Assembly (NCBI GenBank): GCA_963606545.1
Contig: CAVCYP010000017.1
Location: forward strand, 1 to 36,041
Direction of reading: 5' to 3'
Origin: UBA9732 sp963606545
GTDB lineage: Bacteria; Spirochaetota; Spirochaetia; Sphaerochaetales; Sphaerochaetaceae
Length of the DNA: 36,041 nucleotides
Part shown: positions 1-7,611 of the stretch, in pieces
Layout: the number at the start of each line of letters is the position of its first letter
Position numbering within the stretch: position 1 is the stretch's first letter
Translations under genes and position numbers: made by a program
The notes under the pieces: generated by a model
What the model saw: the letters and a program-made list of their open reading frames with translations, nothing else
Told to the model about the DNA's origin: nothing
Database searches by the model: none

Positions 1-717
1 CTTCATCACCTCCAAGCCATCTGCACTATCATAGTTGATAGAAACCGATGTCTCTGTGAGATCGTCTGAATAAGCTACTTCGTACTTTAGATTAGGGTTA
101 GCAAAGAAGAAAGAGCTTAAATACCAACCATCGTCATAAAGTCTGAAGGCAACCTGTTTTCCCTTTTCAGCTGCAACAGCAATGATTTTATCAAGGCTCT
201 TAACATCTTCTTCTGAAAGCTGTGACTTGTCATAGCAAAGGAAGTAGGTGTTATCGCCAGTGCAAGGATAAGCATAAACCTGCTCTTCTCCGTTGATTGA
301 AACTGTGACAGCATCTACGCTTCCAGCACTGTTGTTAGCCTTAAGCTCCTCAAGAGCTGTTCCGCCAACACGAGCAAGAGCTCCAGCCTGGATGAGCTTG
401 TTAATCTGGTCACTAGCAAATGAGAATACATCTGGACCTGATTCAGGGTCATTGAGGACCTTGTCCGCAGCATCGGTTTCAGCCTGGACGCCGTATAGGA
501 ATTTGTAGTCGTTTTCTGGGTGGGCTTCTGCGTAGGCGTTGCAAAGCTCTTTCAAGAGGGTCTGGTCATCCTGTGCTCCCCAGACGGTGAGCACGTATTT
601 TGTACGCTCTGTTGTCTGGGTTGCAGTTTCAGAACTCTTGTCTTCGCTATCGCCACCTGCAAAAACACAGCTCAGTGTTAAAGCAATAAGCAAAACAAAA
701 ACTAGTAGTTTTTTCAT
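1..717 (-). CDS. Maltose-type ABC transporter solute-binding lipoprotein (3' end beyond window)
   Basis: The frame stays open for 239 codons from an ATG at 717 to the window edge, so the C-terminal part is missing. The N-terminus has a Lys-Lys charged start, a hydrophobic core and a lipobox LTLSC (Cys17), suggesting a lipid-anchored periplasmic protein. After a Ser/Thr-rich linker comes a family 1 extracellular solute-binding start (YVLTVWGAQDDQTLLKELCN) and the typical GPDVFSFASDQINKLIQAGA stretch, which resembles maltose/maltodextrin-binding proteins. GAGGT lies six bases before the ATG. It is the third gene after the pullulanase and the starch-binding-like lipoprotein, 21 bp behind the latter, so it probably captures maltodextrins for import. 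The sugar specificity is inferred from these neighbours; the permease genes would be expected just outside the window. Confidence 0.85.
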   Translation of the reverse strand, partial: MKKLLVFVLLIALTLSCVFAGGDSEDKSSETATQTTERTKYVLTVWGAQDDQTLLKELCNAYAEAHPENDYKFLYGVQAETDAADKVLNDPESGPDVFSFASDQINKLIQAGALARVGGTALEELKANNSAGSVDAVTVSINGEEQVYAYPCTGDNTYFLCYDKSQLSEEDVKSLDKIIAVAAEKGKQVAFRLYDDGWYLSSFFFANPNLKYEVAYSDDLTETSVSINYDSADGLEVMK

Positions 718-738
718 AAATACCTCGTTTTAGGATAA

Positions 739-2430
739 TTACTTAACTGTGACAACACCGTCAGCAAGAGTAATTGTGTAGGTGCCAGCTGCAGGAATCA
801 TGACGTTGTTTCCGCTTGGGTCGCCATACCAGGTTGTGTTTCCTGCTGCATCAACATCAATAATCTTGACTGCTGCAAAATCAGGGGCGCACCAGGTGTT
901 GCTATCCTTAGCTTCAAAGGTATAAACGACAGAATTTCCGTCCATCTTGAACTGTGCTTCAGCTCTCCAAGTGTCTCCGTCTTTGAGAGTTCCAACAAGG
1001 AAGAGACCCTCAAGCTTCTGAGCTGTTACATAACCAGTTCCATCCTCGTTGAGGTGAAGAGTGATTTCATAAAGACCATAGTCGTCAACCATGTAGTTGT
1101 CGCCATTTTCCTGAGTTCCAAACCAAAGTTCTGCATCGCATCCGCTGAAGCCAGAAACAACCTTGAAAGCTCCCTTCTTGCCAGCTTCTGCAATCCAAGA
1201 AGCTGTGTCAGCTTCTGTGAAGGTGTAGTAGCAAACAAAGGTGTTAGGATCAGCTGTTGCTTCAAGAGTAATACCGGACTTGCAGTTCCAGAAATCAGCA
1301 CCATTTACAACGCCAGCAAGGAAATAGCCCTTTTCTGAAGCTGTAACTGTAGCTATGTTTTCTGTTGCATTATAGGTAACATTGTACTGACCAGCTTTGA
1401 TAAGGAGGTTGTCTGCACCAGCAGGAGTAAGAGTCCAGCTTGTTGCACCAAAGTCTTCTTCACTTACGCCGTACCAGGTTCCGTTAACATTGTTGAGAAC
1501 CTTGATTGCTGCGCACATTTTAGCGTCTGGATCAAGTGCCCAGTCTGCGTAGTTGTCTTCTGTGATGTTAATTGTCAAAGAGAAATCTTCTCTGATAGCA
1601 TCAGTTGTCATCTGACCTGCTTCTGTTGCACTCCAATCAAATGGTGTTCCAACAACGTACATGTCGTTAGTAATGGAAATCTCTGGAGCATCGCCAATTC
1701 TTTCCATGTAAATCTTGTCGTAAGCACTTGAGCCTGGGTTTGTCTCAAGAGTGATGTTGTAGATACCGCTCTTTGCTACGTTTGCGTTCCAGCCAGTTGC
1801 CTGTTCGCCAAAACCACCGTTTGCATAGAACCAGCGTTCGCCATCAACAAGGACTTCACCAACAATGTCGCCATCTGCTTCAGCAAGTACTGTGTAGCCA
1901 TCAAGATAGCCAACACCATGCTGAGCTGTCCAAGTTCCCATTACACGAATCTGGAAAGCATCGCCTTCATAAAGAACAACGTTTTCAATCTTGAAGAGGT
2001 TTGTGCCAGCAGTTGCATCTTTTGTGAGTTTGAAGTTTTCTTCAACATCAGCTGACTCGCTCCAGTTTGAACCTTTGAGAGTTCCTGCACCGGAACCAAT
2101 GAGGCACCAAGTATTGGTATCTTCTACGAAACCGCCCTTGAAACCAGCAAAGAGGTCTGTGTCTTCAGTAATGACTGTCTCAAAATCAAAGAGAACGGTC
2201 TTTGATGCTTCTGAGTACCAAGCCATGAAGGTTGAATCTTCTTTCTCTGGTGTCCATGAAGTAAGTTTGGATCCAATTACTACCTGTTCTTCCTTAAGAA
2301 GTTTGCTTCCGTCATACCAGCCAACGGTGACTGTTTCTGGAGCAGCAACAGGCTCAACATTTACTTTTGCTGTAGTGCAGCTTACTAAAAGCACAACTAG
2401 AGCAAGTAGAGCAATTGATAATTTTTTCAT
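739..2430 (-). CDS. Multidomain SusE/SusF-like starch-binding lipoprotein
   Basis: 563 residues with a signal peptide and lipobox LVSC (Cys18). Residues about 34-95 resemble an InlB-type beta-grasp repeat (GWYDGSKL, FMAWYSEA, DTDLFAGF). The rest is a series of about four beta-sandwich modules of roughly 100 residues. Each begins with a short hydrophobic strand plus Gly (CLIGSG, MYVVGTPF, FLAGVVNG, LFLVGTL), contains a Trp-rich segment (TWYGV, LWFGTQ, TWYGD) and ends in a strand such as GTYTITL. This layout is like outer-membrane SusE/SusF starch-binding proteins. The GGAGG ribosome site is strong. It lies between the pullulanase (90 bp upstream) and the solute-binding gene. I infer that it holds starch or another alpha-glucan at the cell surface. 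I see no catalytic motif. Family membership is by pattern only. Confidence 0.65.
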   Translation of the reverse strand: MKKLSIALLALVVLLVSCTTAKVNVEPVAAPETVTVGWYDGSKLLKEEQVVIGSKLTSWTPEKEDSTFMAWYSEASKTVLFDFETVITEDTDLFAGFKGGFVEDTNTWCLIGSGAGTLKGSNWSESADVEENFKLTKDATAGTNLFKIENVVLYEGDAFQIRVMGTWTAQHGVGYLDGYTVLAEADGDIVGEVLVDGERWFYANGGFGEQATGWNANVAKSGIYNITLETNPGSSAYDKIYMERIGDAPEISITNDMYVVGTPFDWSATEAGQMTTDAIREDFSLTINITEDNYADWALDPDAKMCAAIKVLNNVNGTWYGVSEEDFGATSWTLTPAGADNLLIKAGQYNVTYNATENIATVTASEKGYFLAGVVNGADFWNCKSGITLEATADPNTFVCYYTFTEADTASWIAEAGKKGAFKVVSGFSGCDAELWFGTQENGDNYMVDDYGLYEITLHLNEDGTGYVTAQKLEGLFLVGTLKDGDTWRAEAQFKMDGNSVVYTFEAKDSNTWCAPDFAAVKIIDVDAAGNTTWYGDPSGNNVMIPAAGTYTITLADGVVTVK

Positions 2431-2465
2431 TTTTGTCCTCCACCTTTGTCGCGTGTAAAATTCTC

Positions 2466-2479
2466 TCTATATTTATAGA
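2466..2479. promoter_or_regulatory. Small inverted repeat upstream of the starch-binding lipoprotein gene
   Basis: TCTATA and TATAGA flank a two-base centre in the 90-bp gap between the pullulanase and the lipoprotein gene. It could be an operator half-site pair or part of an AT-rich promoter. I found no convincing -35/-10 pair around it. It is short enough to occur by chance in AT-rich DNA. Confidence 0.25.
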
Positions 2480-2520
2480 ATCCGCGCGAGAAAAATTTTA
2501 CCATACAAATTGGGGATTTA

Positions 2521-5028
2521 CTAATGTTTTATTTGTAAAATTACGCCTTGTGCTGGAACCCAGACTCTTTCCTTAATCTCAGCCTTGTCTGGATTAATTT
2601 GTTCACCGTCCAAAAGAATCTTCCAATTGCCAGCTGGAAGGGGACTAAAGAAGGAATGGAGATTTGGGTTAACTACGGCAAAACCTACAATTTCTCCATG
2701 GCTCTTATAGGTGACTTCAATAGCCTGATTGTCAAGTATAATGCAAGAAATATCGGTATTCCAGAGATTTGGGACATTGTTTCGCATTTGGATTAGGCCT
2801 TTGTACCAGGCAAACATTTCCGTTTCTTTTGAGCTGGGTTTTAGGCTTTCCCAGTCTAGACTGTTGACTTGGTCGCCGGAAATATAGCTATTGGAGTCGC
2901 CGTTTTTGCTCTTAAGTATTTCTTCGCCGGCAAGCATGAAAGGCATACCTTTTGAAATCATTAGGATTGCAATCCCAAGTTTATTCATTTTTATTAAGTC
3001 CACTTCAGAGGAGCGTGGATTGGAAAGTTTTAGTTTGTCCCAGAGGGTGTTGTTGTCGTGAGCACTCATGTAGTTGACTACCATGCCGTGCTTGACGGAC
3101 CAATAGATGCCGGCTGTTCCGTAACCACCTTTAATTCCAAAGGCTACTTTGTTAGCATTTTCTCGGTTTGCATTGCCGTTGATGTAGCCTTTTGAATTAG
3201 CATTAAAAACTTCTCCTTTCAGGCCGTCTCTGGTTGCGTCGTTAAAGATGGCAATAGAGCCAGCAGCCCCTTTTGAGGCGGTGATTTTGTGCATGTTGCT
3301 TTGGTTTGCAAGCTTGGAATAATCGTAGGCACAAGTTCCTCCGGCCCAGCCTTCCCCGTAGATTAGGCAGTTTGGATTAATCTTGTGAAGAGCCTTCTCA
3401 ATTTCTTGCATTGTCTGAAGGTCATGATTTGCCATGAGGTCAAATCTAAAGCCGTCAAAGTGATATTCAGTTGCCCAATAGGTTAGGCTATCTAGCATGA
3501 ATTTTCTGAACATTTTTCTGTTGGAAGCGGTTTCGTTTCCACAACCACTTCCATTTGAGTCTGAGCCATTTGGAGCGTATCGGTAGTAGTAATAGGGGAC
3601 AATTCTATTGAAAGAAGTATCCGTTCCGTAGGTATGATTGTAGACCACATCCATAACCACGCCAATTTTGTTCTCATGAAGAGTTTGAATTGCACTTTTA
3701 AGCTCTTTTATTCGTACTTCTCCATGAAATGGATCTGTTGAATAGCTACCTTCAGGAACGTTGTAATTTTTAGGATCATAGCCCCAATTGAATTGACCAT
3801 TGTCTTTGCTCTCATCTACCGTCTCAAAGTCAAAAACAGGTTGTAGCTGAACATGGGTAATCCCAAGTTCTTTAAGATAGTCAATTCCGGTTGGAAATCC
3901 GTTTGAATTTTTTAATCCGGTCTCTGTGAAGGCAAGATATTTTGCAGGATACTTTGAACTTGGGTTTCTACTGGAGAAATCTCTGACATGAACTTCCCAG
4001 ATGCTTGCATTGGAATAAGAAGTAACAATGTCCTGAAAAAGGTCTGAAGTGAAGTTTTTTGGGTTGGTAGTCTCTAAATCTACCACCATTGCCCTATTTC
4101 CGTTAACACCAACTGCTTTAGCATAAGGGTCAACAGCTTCCTTGGTTCCAAGGACCGTTGTAACTTCATAAGTGTAGTACGTACCATGTCCTTCTTTGGT
4201 TGAAGCCTGCCAAATTCCCTTATCTTCTCTTTGCATTTCTACTGTTTTAAAAGCCTCACCATCCTGTCCGTTCTGGAAAAGCTTTAGTAAAACTTTTTGT
4301 GCTGTTGGAGCCCAAACTTTAAAGATGGTTTTATTGTTTTCAATGGTTGCCCCTAAATCTGTGCCATCGTAGGTATAATTTTCAACAAACCATGGACTAT
4401 CAAAAACTTTGGTTGGGATTAATTTTTTTTCTTCATATCCGTCAATTTCAATTGTATTAAGACCACAAATATCTAATTCTTCTTTGGTTTTTATAGTTCC
4501 AAAGGAGGCAACTTTGCCCAAGCTGGAACAGGCTTCTACTTCAAGTAGTCTGCCAGTGCTATCTTTTATTTTGATTTGGGATAAATCTGTAATTTGCTTT
4601 GCTGGTTCAAGGATGTAGCTAACAAGGTTTTTGTCGTCAATTCCTGCAAAGGTAAAAATCTTGATTGGCGTTAAAGTTTTTCCAGCGTCCTTACTTCTGT
4701 ATTGATTTGGATCTCCAGCTTTGAGGTATATTACTGTTTCTTTGCCCGTGATTGTTGCAAATCTGTCATAAGGAAAGTCTTTTTCTGCAGTACCCCAAGA
4801 ACCAAGGCAAGGAGTGGAACAGTTGGTTCTTACTATAAAACCAACCTTTGAAATTTGCTCTGGAACTTCAATGGTGAAACAAGCTCCATAACTAACTTTT
4901 TTTAATGGATAGCCCTTTCCTGGGTTGCCATTCCACCAGATCCAAATATCGCATTTATCTAAATTCGCTGACCCGTTCCAATAAAAAGTCAGTGTGTTAG
5001 TTCTCTTTTCTTCCATAAGCCAAGACAT
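2521..5028 (-). CDS. pulA: Type I pullulanase (GH13_14 debranching enzyme)
   Basis: 835 residues. The order is an N-terminal pullulanase-associated CBM41-like domain (about 10-110, with WIWWNG), a linker domain, a CBM48-like domain (about 225-320) and a GH13 barrel. The GH13 blocks are clear: the type I pullulanase signature NWGYDPKNYNVPEGSY, DVVYNHT (region I), GFRFDLM with the nucleophile Asp530, YGEGWAGG with the acid Glu559, and YMSAHDN with Asp658. It hydrolyses alpha-1,6 branches in pullulan, limit dextrin or glycogen. No signal peptide is visible, so it is probably cytoplasmic and acts on imported dextrins or stored glycogen. A TAG stop in frame just upstream fixes the start at or after 5028. 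No Shine-Dalgarno sequence precedes either this ATG or the next one at 5016; TATAGT lies five bases before it. Confidence 0.93.
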   Translation of the reverse strand: MSWLMEEKRTNTLTFYWNGSANLDKCDIWIWWNGNPGKGYPLKKVSYGACFTIEVPEQISKVGFIVRTNCSTPCLGSWGTAEKDFPYDRFATITGKETVIYLKAGDPNQYRSKDAGKTLTPIKIFTFAGIDDKNLVSYILEPAKQITDLSQIKIKDSTGRLLEVEACSSLGKVASFGTIKTKEELDICGLNTIEIDGYEEKKLIPTKVFDSPWFVENYTYDGTDLGATIENNKTIFKVWAPTAQKVLLKLFQNGQDGEAFKTVEMQREDKGIWQASTKEGHGTYYTYEVTTVLGTKEAVDPYAKAVGVNGNRAMVVDLETTNPKNFTSDLFQDIVTSYSNASIWEVHVRDFSSRNPSSKYPAKYLAFTETGLKNSNGFPTGIDYLKELGITHVQLQPVFDFETVDESKDNGQFNWGYDPKNYNVPEGSYSTDPFHGEVRIKELKSAIQTLHENKIGVVMDVVYNHTYGTDTSFNRIVPYYYYRYAPNGSDSNGSGCGNETASNRKMFRKFMLDSLTYWATEYHFDGFRFDLMANHDLQTMQEIEKALHKINPNCLIYGEGWAGGTCAYDYSKLANQSNMHKITASKGAAGSIAIFNDATRDGLKGEVFNANSKGYINGNANRENANKVAFGIKGGYGTAGIYWSVKHGMVVNYMSAHDNNTLWDKLKLSNPRSSEVDLIKMNKLGIAILMISKGMPFMLAGEEILKSKNGDSNSYISGDQVNSLDWESLKPSSKETEMFAWYKGLIQMRNNVPNLWNTDISCIILDNQAIEVTYKSHGEIVGFAVVNPNLHSFFSPLPAGNWKILLDGEQINPDKAEIKERVWVPAQGVILQIKH

Positions 5029-5033
5029 CTTAA

Positions 5034-5039
5034 ACTATA
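5034..5039 (-). promoter_or_regulatory. Candidate -10 box abutting the pullulanase start (leaderless?)
   Basis: TATAGT on the minus strand ends five bases before the pullulanase ATG. A weak -35 (TTTAAA, 18-bp spacer) is possible. Transcription would then begin at or within a base or two of the ATG. This fits the absence of a ribosome binding site. The call rests on sequence only. Confidence 0.35.
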
Positions 5040-5096
5040 AGGAGGTTTTCTACAATCTTTAAAAATCTTTCAAAAGACTTAAAAAGTTTTGGAATT

Positions 5097-5112
5097 TTTT
5101 AGAAATCTAAAA
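5097..5112. promoter_or_regulatory. Inverted repeat in the divergent pullulanase/lipoprotein gap
   Basis: TTTTAGA and TCTAAAA are perfect inverted arms around AA, in the 126-bp AT-rich gap between two divergent genes. The site could be an operator. A related AGATTT/AAATCT repeat lies in the other divergent gap, at about 21748-21764. Both are AT-rich, so chance is a real alternative. Confidence 0.3.
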
Positions 5113-5154
5113 TTAAATGGTTCATTTTTTTGTATTAAATAGTAGAGGGTTAAT

Positions 5155-6147
5155 ATGAAGAGTAAAAAAGGAGAAATTTTAAAGAAAAAGAGAAGTTGGC
5201 TTTTGCCTGTCTTGGTGCTTTTAGGGGTATCGGTTTTAGTTTTGGCTTTGGTTATGGCTTGCGCGCAACCAGATGAAGAGTTGCAGCTTGTCAATGCGTT
5301 TTTGGATAAGGATAACAAGCCGCCGGTGTTGCTTGCTGTGAGTTCTATTGCAAGTTCAATTGTGAGGTTGGACTTTGATGAGCAGGTTAAAGTTTACGGC
5401 AAAAGCTTTAGTCCGCTGGTTGCAAGGGCTGATGGAAAGAGCGTTTTTGTTACTCTAAGTTCTTCTTTGAAAGGCGGACTTCAGGCAAAACTTACTGGGC
5501 GCGTTCAGGATTTTTACGGCAATACGACGGGGCTTGAGGTGAACGTTTGGGGCTACAATCCAAACCTTCCAAAGCTGGTTATAAACGAGTTTGTAACTAA
5601 AGGGACGGAGGATAATCCTGATAGGGTAGAGCTAATGGCTTTAACTTCTGGGAATCTAGCAGGAATGGCCTTATATAGCGGTATACCCGATGATTATGAT
5701 GTCATGTATGTGTTTCAGGACATTGATATTAGCGCTGGGGATTTTGTTGTCGTTGCCTTTGTAGATGAAGATTATGATCAAGATAGCACAAAAGCCAATT
5801 ATTTTTGTGTCTCTGAAAAACTGCTTCCAAACGATAATGGCGTACTTGTTTTGACTTCTTCTCCGTCTCCTGGTTCTCAAATAATGGATGTTGCAATCTA
5901 CTCCAAGTACAGGGAAGAGCAGGAGTATTTTGGGACCAATACCTTAAAGCAAAGGGTTCAGTGGGCAATCTCGAATGGCACGTGGGAAGGCCCTGCAATT
6001 GATTCGACCAAAAGTACTTCAAAGCGTTCAATGGCTAGAATTCTTGATAGTGAAGATTCTGATACTCTAAGTGATTGGTATATTGCAACGTATCCACGAA
6101 AAGAAGATGGTTTTGGGAAGGCAAATACGGCTGAACCTTACCATTAA
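5155..6147 (+). CDS. Lipoprotein with a lamin-tail-like domain
   Basis: 330 residues. A long basic N-terminus leads into a hydrophobic segment ending in LVMAC (Cys36), a plausible lipobox. Residues about 55-130 form a beta-rich Ig-like region (LDFDEQVKVYG). From about residue 140 the pattern PKLVINEFVTKGTEDNPDRV, a middle stretch DISAGDFVVVAF and a C-terminal SMARILDSEDSDTLSDWYIA resemble a lamin-tail (LTD) domain, which in bacteria is often found in exported proteins. AGAGGG lies six bases before the ATG. It is transcribed divergently from the pullulanase across a 126-bp gap. Its role is unknown; cell-surface binding is the most that can be inferred. Confidence 0.7.
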   Translation: MKSKKGEILKKKRSWLLPVLVLLGVSVLVLALVMACAQPDEELQLVNAFLDKDNKPPVLLAVSSIASSIVRLDFDEQVKVYGKSFSPLVARADGKSVFVTLSSSLKGGLQAKLTGRVQDFYGNTTGLEVNVWGYNPNLPKLVINEFVTKGTEDNPDRVELMALTSGNLAGMALYSGIPDDYDVMYVFQDIDISAGDFVVVAFVDEDYDQDSTKANYFCVSEKLLPNDNGVLVLTSSPSPGSQIMDVAIYSKYREEQEYFGTNTLKQRVQWAISNGTWEGPAIDSTKSTSKRSMARILDSEDSDTLSDWYIATYPRKEDGFGKANTAEPYH

Positions 6148-6189
6148 TAGAGCATGCAAAATTTTGTAAAAATTGTGTAATGCGGTGGG

Positions 6190-6219
6190 TTGAATCTTTG
6201 AATGGCCTTAACCTATAAT
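6190..6219 (+). promoter_or_regulatory. Sigma-70-type promoter for the PRPP synthetase operon
   Basis: TTGAAT (6190-6195) and a perfect TATAAT (6214-6219) are separated by 18 bp. This places the start of transcription near 6226 and leaves a leader of about 120 nt before the ATG at 6348. It is the best-looking promoter in the window. Confidence 0.7.
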
Positions 6220-6220
6220 G

Positions 6221-6347
6221 TGGCCAGCGTAGCGGTCTGTCTTAGGAAAAAGACTTCGCATAAGAGTTCTGCAACTTATGGGTTTGGCCGGCTATGAAAT
6301 TAGGATGCGGAGATGGAAAAACCCATTTCCAATTCCAAGGAGCGTTT
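6221..6347 (+). ncRNA. Candidate structured 5' leader of the PRPP synthetase gene
   Basis: Four helices can be drawn by eye. TGGCCAG (6221-6227) pairs with TTGGCCG (6284-6290), closing a junction. Inside it are GTCTT/AAGAC (6239-6243 with 6250-6254) and CATAAG/CTTATG (6259-6264 with 6275-6280). An eight-pair hairpin GGAGATGG/CCATTTCC (6309-6316 with 6323-6330, one G-U) follows, just before the AAGGAG ribosome site at 6337-6342. I could not match it to the PRPP (ykkC-2a), purine, ZTP or c-di-GMP riboswitch consensuses that I know. It could be a novel cis-regulatory RNA or chance pairing. The predicted start at about 6226 trims the outer helix unless initiation is slightly earlier. Confidence 0.4.
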
Positions 6348-7607
6348 ATGAGCATCATCAAGCCTCACAAGCTGGGGATTATCACCGGCTTAGGGTCTGA
6401 GTACCTGGCAGGGAAGGTTGTAAAGCATCTTAGAAGGCTTTACGTAGAGCGCTACAACAAACTAGCAAAGAACCTAGTTAGTCGTTATGACATTCCTGAG
6501 GATAGGATTCTCAGAGAGGTTAGCTTCATAGATGACCTTGGAAGTAAAAAAATTCCTTCCGGAAAGTGTCCTACTGAATATCAGTGTCCAAATCTTGACA
6601 TTGCTGTCAAATACACAAGATTCCTTAATGGAGAAGTTAAATCTGAAATTCTTGACCCAGTAAGAGGTCTCAAAGTCTATATCATCTATGATGTAACCAA
6701 TAGCTCTCCAATCAAAATGCCTGGCTATGCAGAACCTGTTAGCTTTACCTTAAATGACCACATCATGATGCTGTTTACAATCATCAATGCTGTCAACCTT
6801 GCAGGAGCTGATGGTGTTACTCTTATTCTTCCAACTTACCCGTATGCAAGACAGCACAAAAAGAGCTCAAGAGAAGCTTTAACAGCTGCAGTTTTTGGAC
6901 GTATGTGTGAAAACCTTGGAGTTGAGAGAATTATTACTTTGGATCTTCACTGTAAGGAAATTGAAAATAGCTTTACAACTCTTCACATGGAAAATCTTCA
7001 TGCTTCTTACCAGATTTTGGTTGAACTGAAGAAAATTATGGATATTTCAGATCCAGACATTACAGTTGTATCCCCTGATACCGGAGCTGTTGCAAGAAAC
7101 AAGTTCTATGCACAAGTTTTGCACAGACCACTAGCAATGCTTTACAAGGAAAGAGATTATTCAATTGTCACAACCGGTGCAAAGAATACTAATATTAAGA
7201 GTATTAGCCTCCTTGGTGATGTTAAGAATAAAACTGTTCTTATTGCAGATGACATGCTTGCTTCAGGCGGAACCATGCTTATTGCAATGAAGCATTTGCG
7301 CACAATGGGAGCTAAGAAAATTATCTGCATCACAAGTCTTCCATTCTTTAATGGAAACGCCGTTGAGGACTTTGATAAGGCTCACTCAGAAGGTGTCTTT
7401 GATTACGTTATTGGAACTAACGCCGTCTATCACGGGGATGATCTTCTTTCCAAATCTTGGTTTATTCAGACGGATATTAGCGAACTCTTTGCTCGTGTTA
7501 TAAGTCGTCTGCACCATGGAAGAGCAATTAGCCCACTTTTGGACAACAGAAAAGTTGTTCAGAAACTGGTTGATAACAGCCAGAACGCTCAGAGTAATAA
7601 AGGATAA
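6348..7607 (+). CDS. prs: Ribose-phosphate pyrophosphokinase (PRPP synthetase), long variant
   Basis: 419 residues. It makes 5-phosphoribosyl 1-pyrophosphate from ribose 5-phosphate and ATP, the precursor of nucleotides, histidine and tryptophan. Visible are PTYPYARQHKKSSREALTA (the ATP/Mg loop region), ERIITLDLHCKEIENSF (equivalent to the DLHAEQIQGFF segment), VVSPDTGAVAR and the PRPP-binding loop VLIADDMLASGGTML (about 297-311, Asp301-Asp302). The usual bacterial enzyme has about 315 residues; here extra sequence sits at the N-terminus and around residues 60-110. The frame is open back to 6294, but AAGGAG five bases before 6348 decides the start. The aminotransferase gene follows after four bases, so the two are likely co-transcribed. 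The substrate assignment is firm at family level. Confidence 0.88.
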   Translation: MSIIKPHKLGIITGLGSEYLAGKVVKHLRRLYVERYNKLAKNLVSRYDIPEDRILREVSFIDDLGSKKIPSGKCPTEYQCPNLDIAVKYTRFLNGEVKSEILDPVRGLKVYIIYDVTNSSPIKMPGYAEPVSFTLNDHIMMLFTIINAVNLAGADGVTLILPTYPYARQHKKSSREALTAAVFGRMCENLGVERIITLDLHCKEIENSFTTLHMENLHASYQILVELKKIMDISDPDITVVSPDTGAVARNKFYAQVLHRPLAMLYKERDYSIVTTGAKNTNIKSISLLGDVKNKTVLIADDMLASGGTMLIAMKHLRTMGAKKIICITSLPFFNGNAVEDFDKAHSEGVFDYVIGTNAVYHGDDLLSKSWFIQTDISELFARVISRLHHGRAISPLLDNRKVVQKLVDNSQNAQSNKG

Positions 7608-7611
7608 GAGA

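Noticed and set aside
1..733. Short plus- and minus-strand frames in the first 730 bases
   Set aside because: They are shadows of one uninterrupted minus-strand solute-binding protein gene that runs off the window edge.
2521..2796. Plus-strand reading frame at the 3' end of the pullulanase gene
   Set aside because: It is antisense to a well-conserved GH13 gene, has no ribosome site and codes for no recognisable domain.
6294..6347. Longer N-terminus for PRPP synthetase
   Set aside because: The extension has no ribosome site and overlaps the leader hairpin; AAGGAG before 6348 gives the normal family start.
7516..7611. Longer N-terminus for the aminotransferase
   Set aside because: It lies inside the PRPP synthetase gene. 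The ATG at 7612 has its own ribosome site and starts at the family's usual N-terminus.
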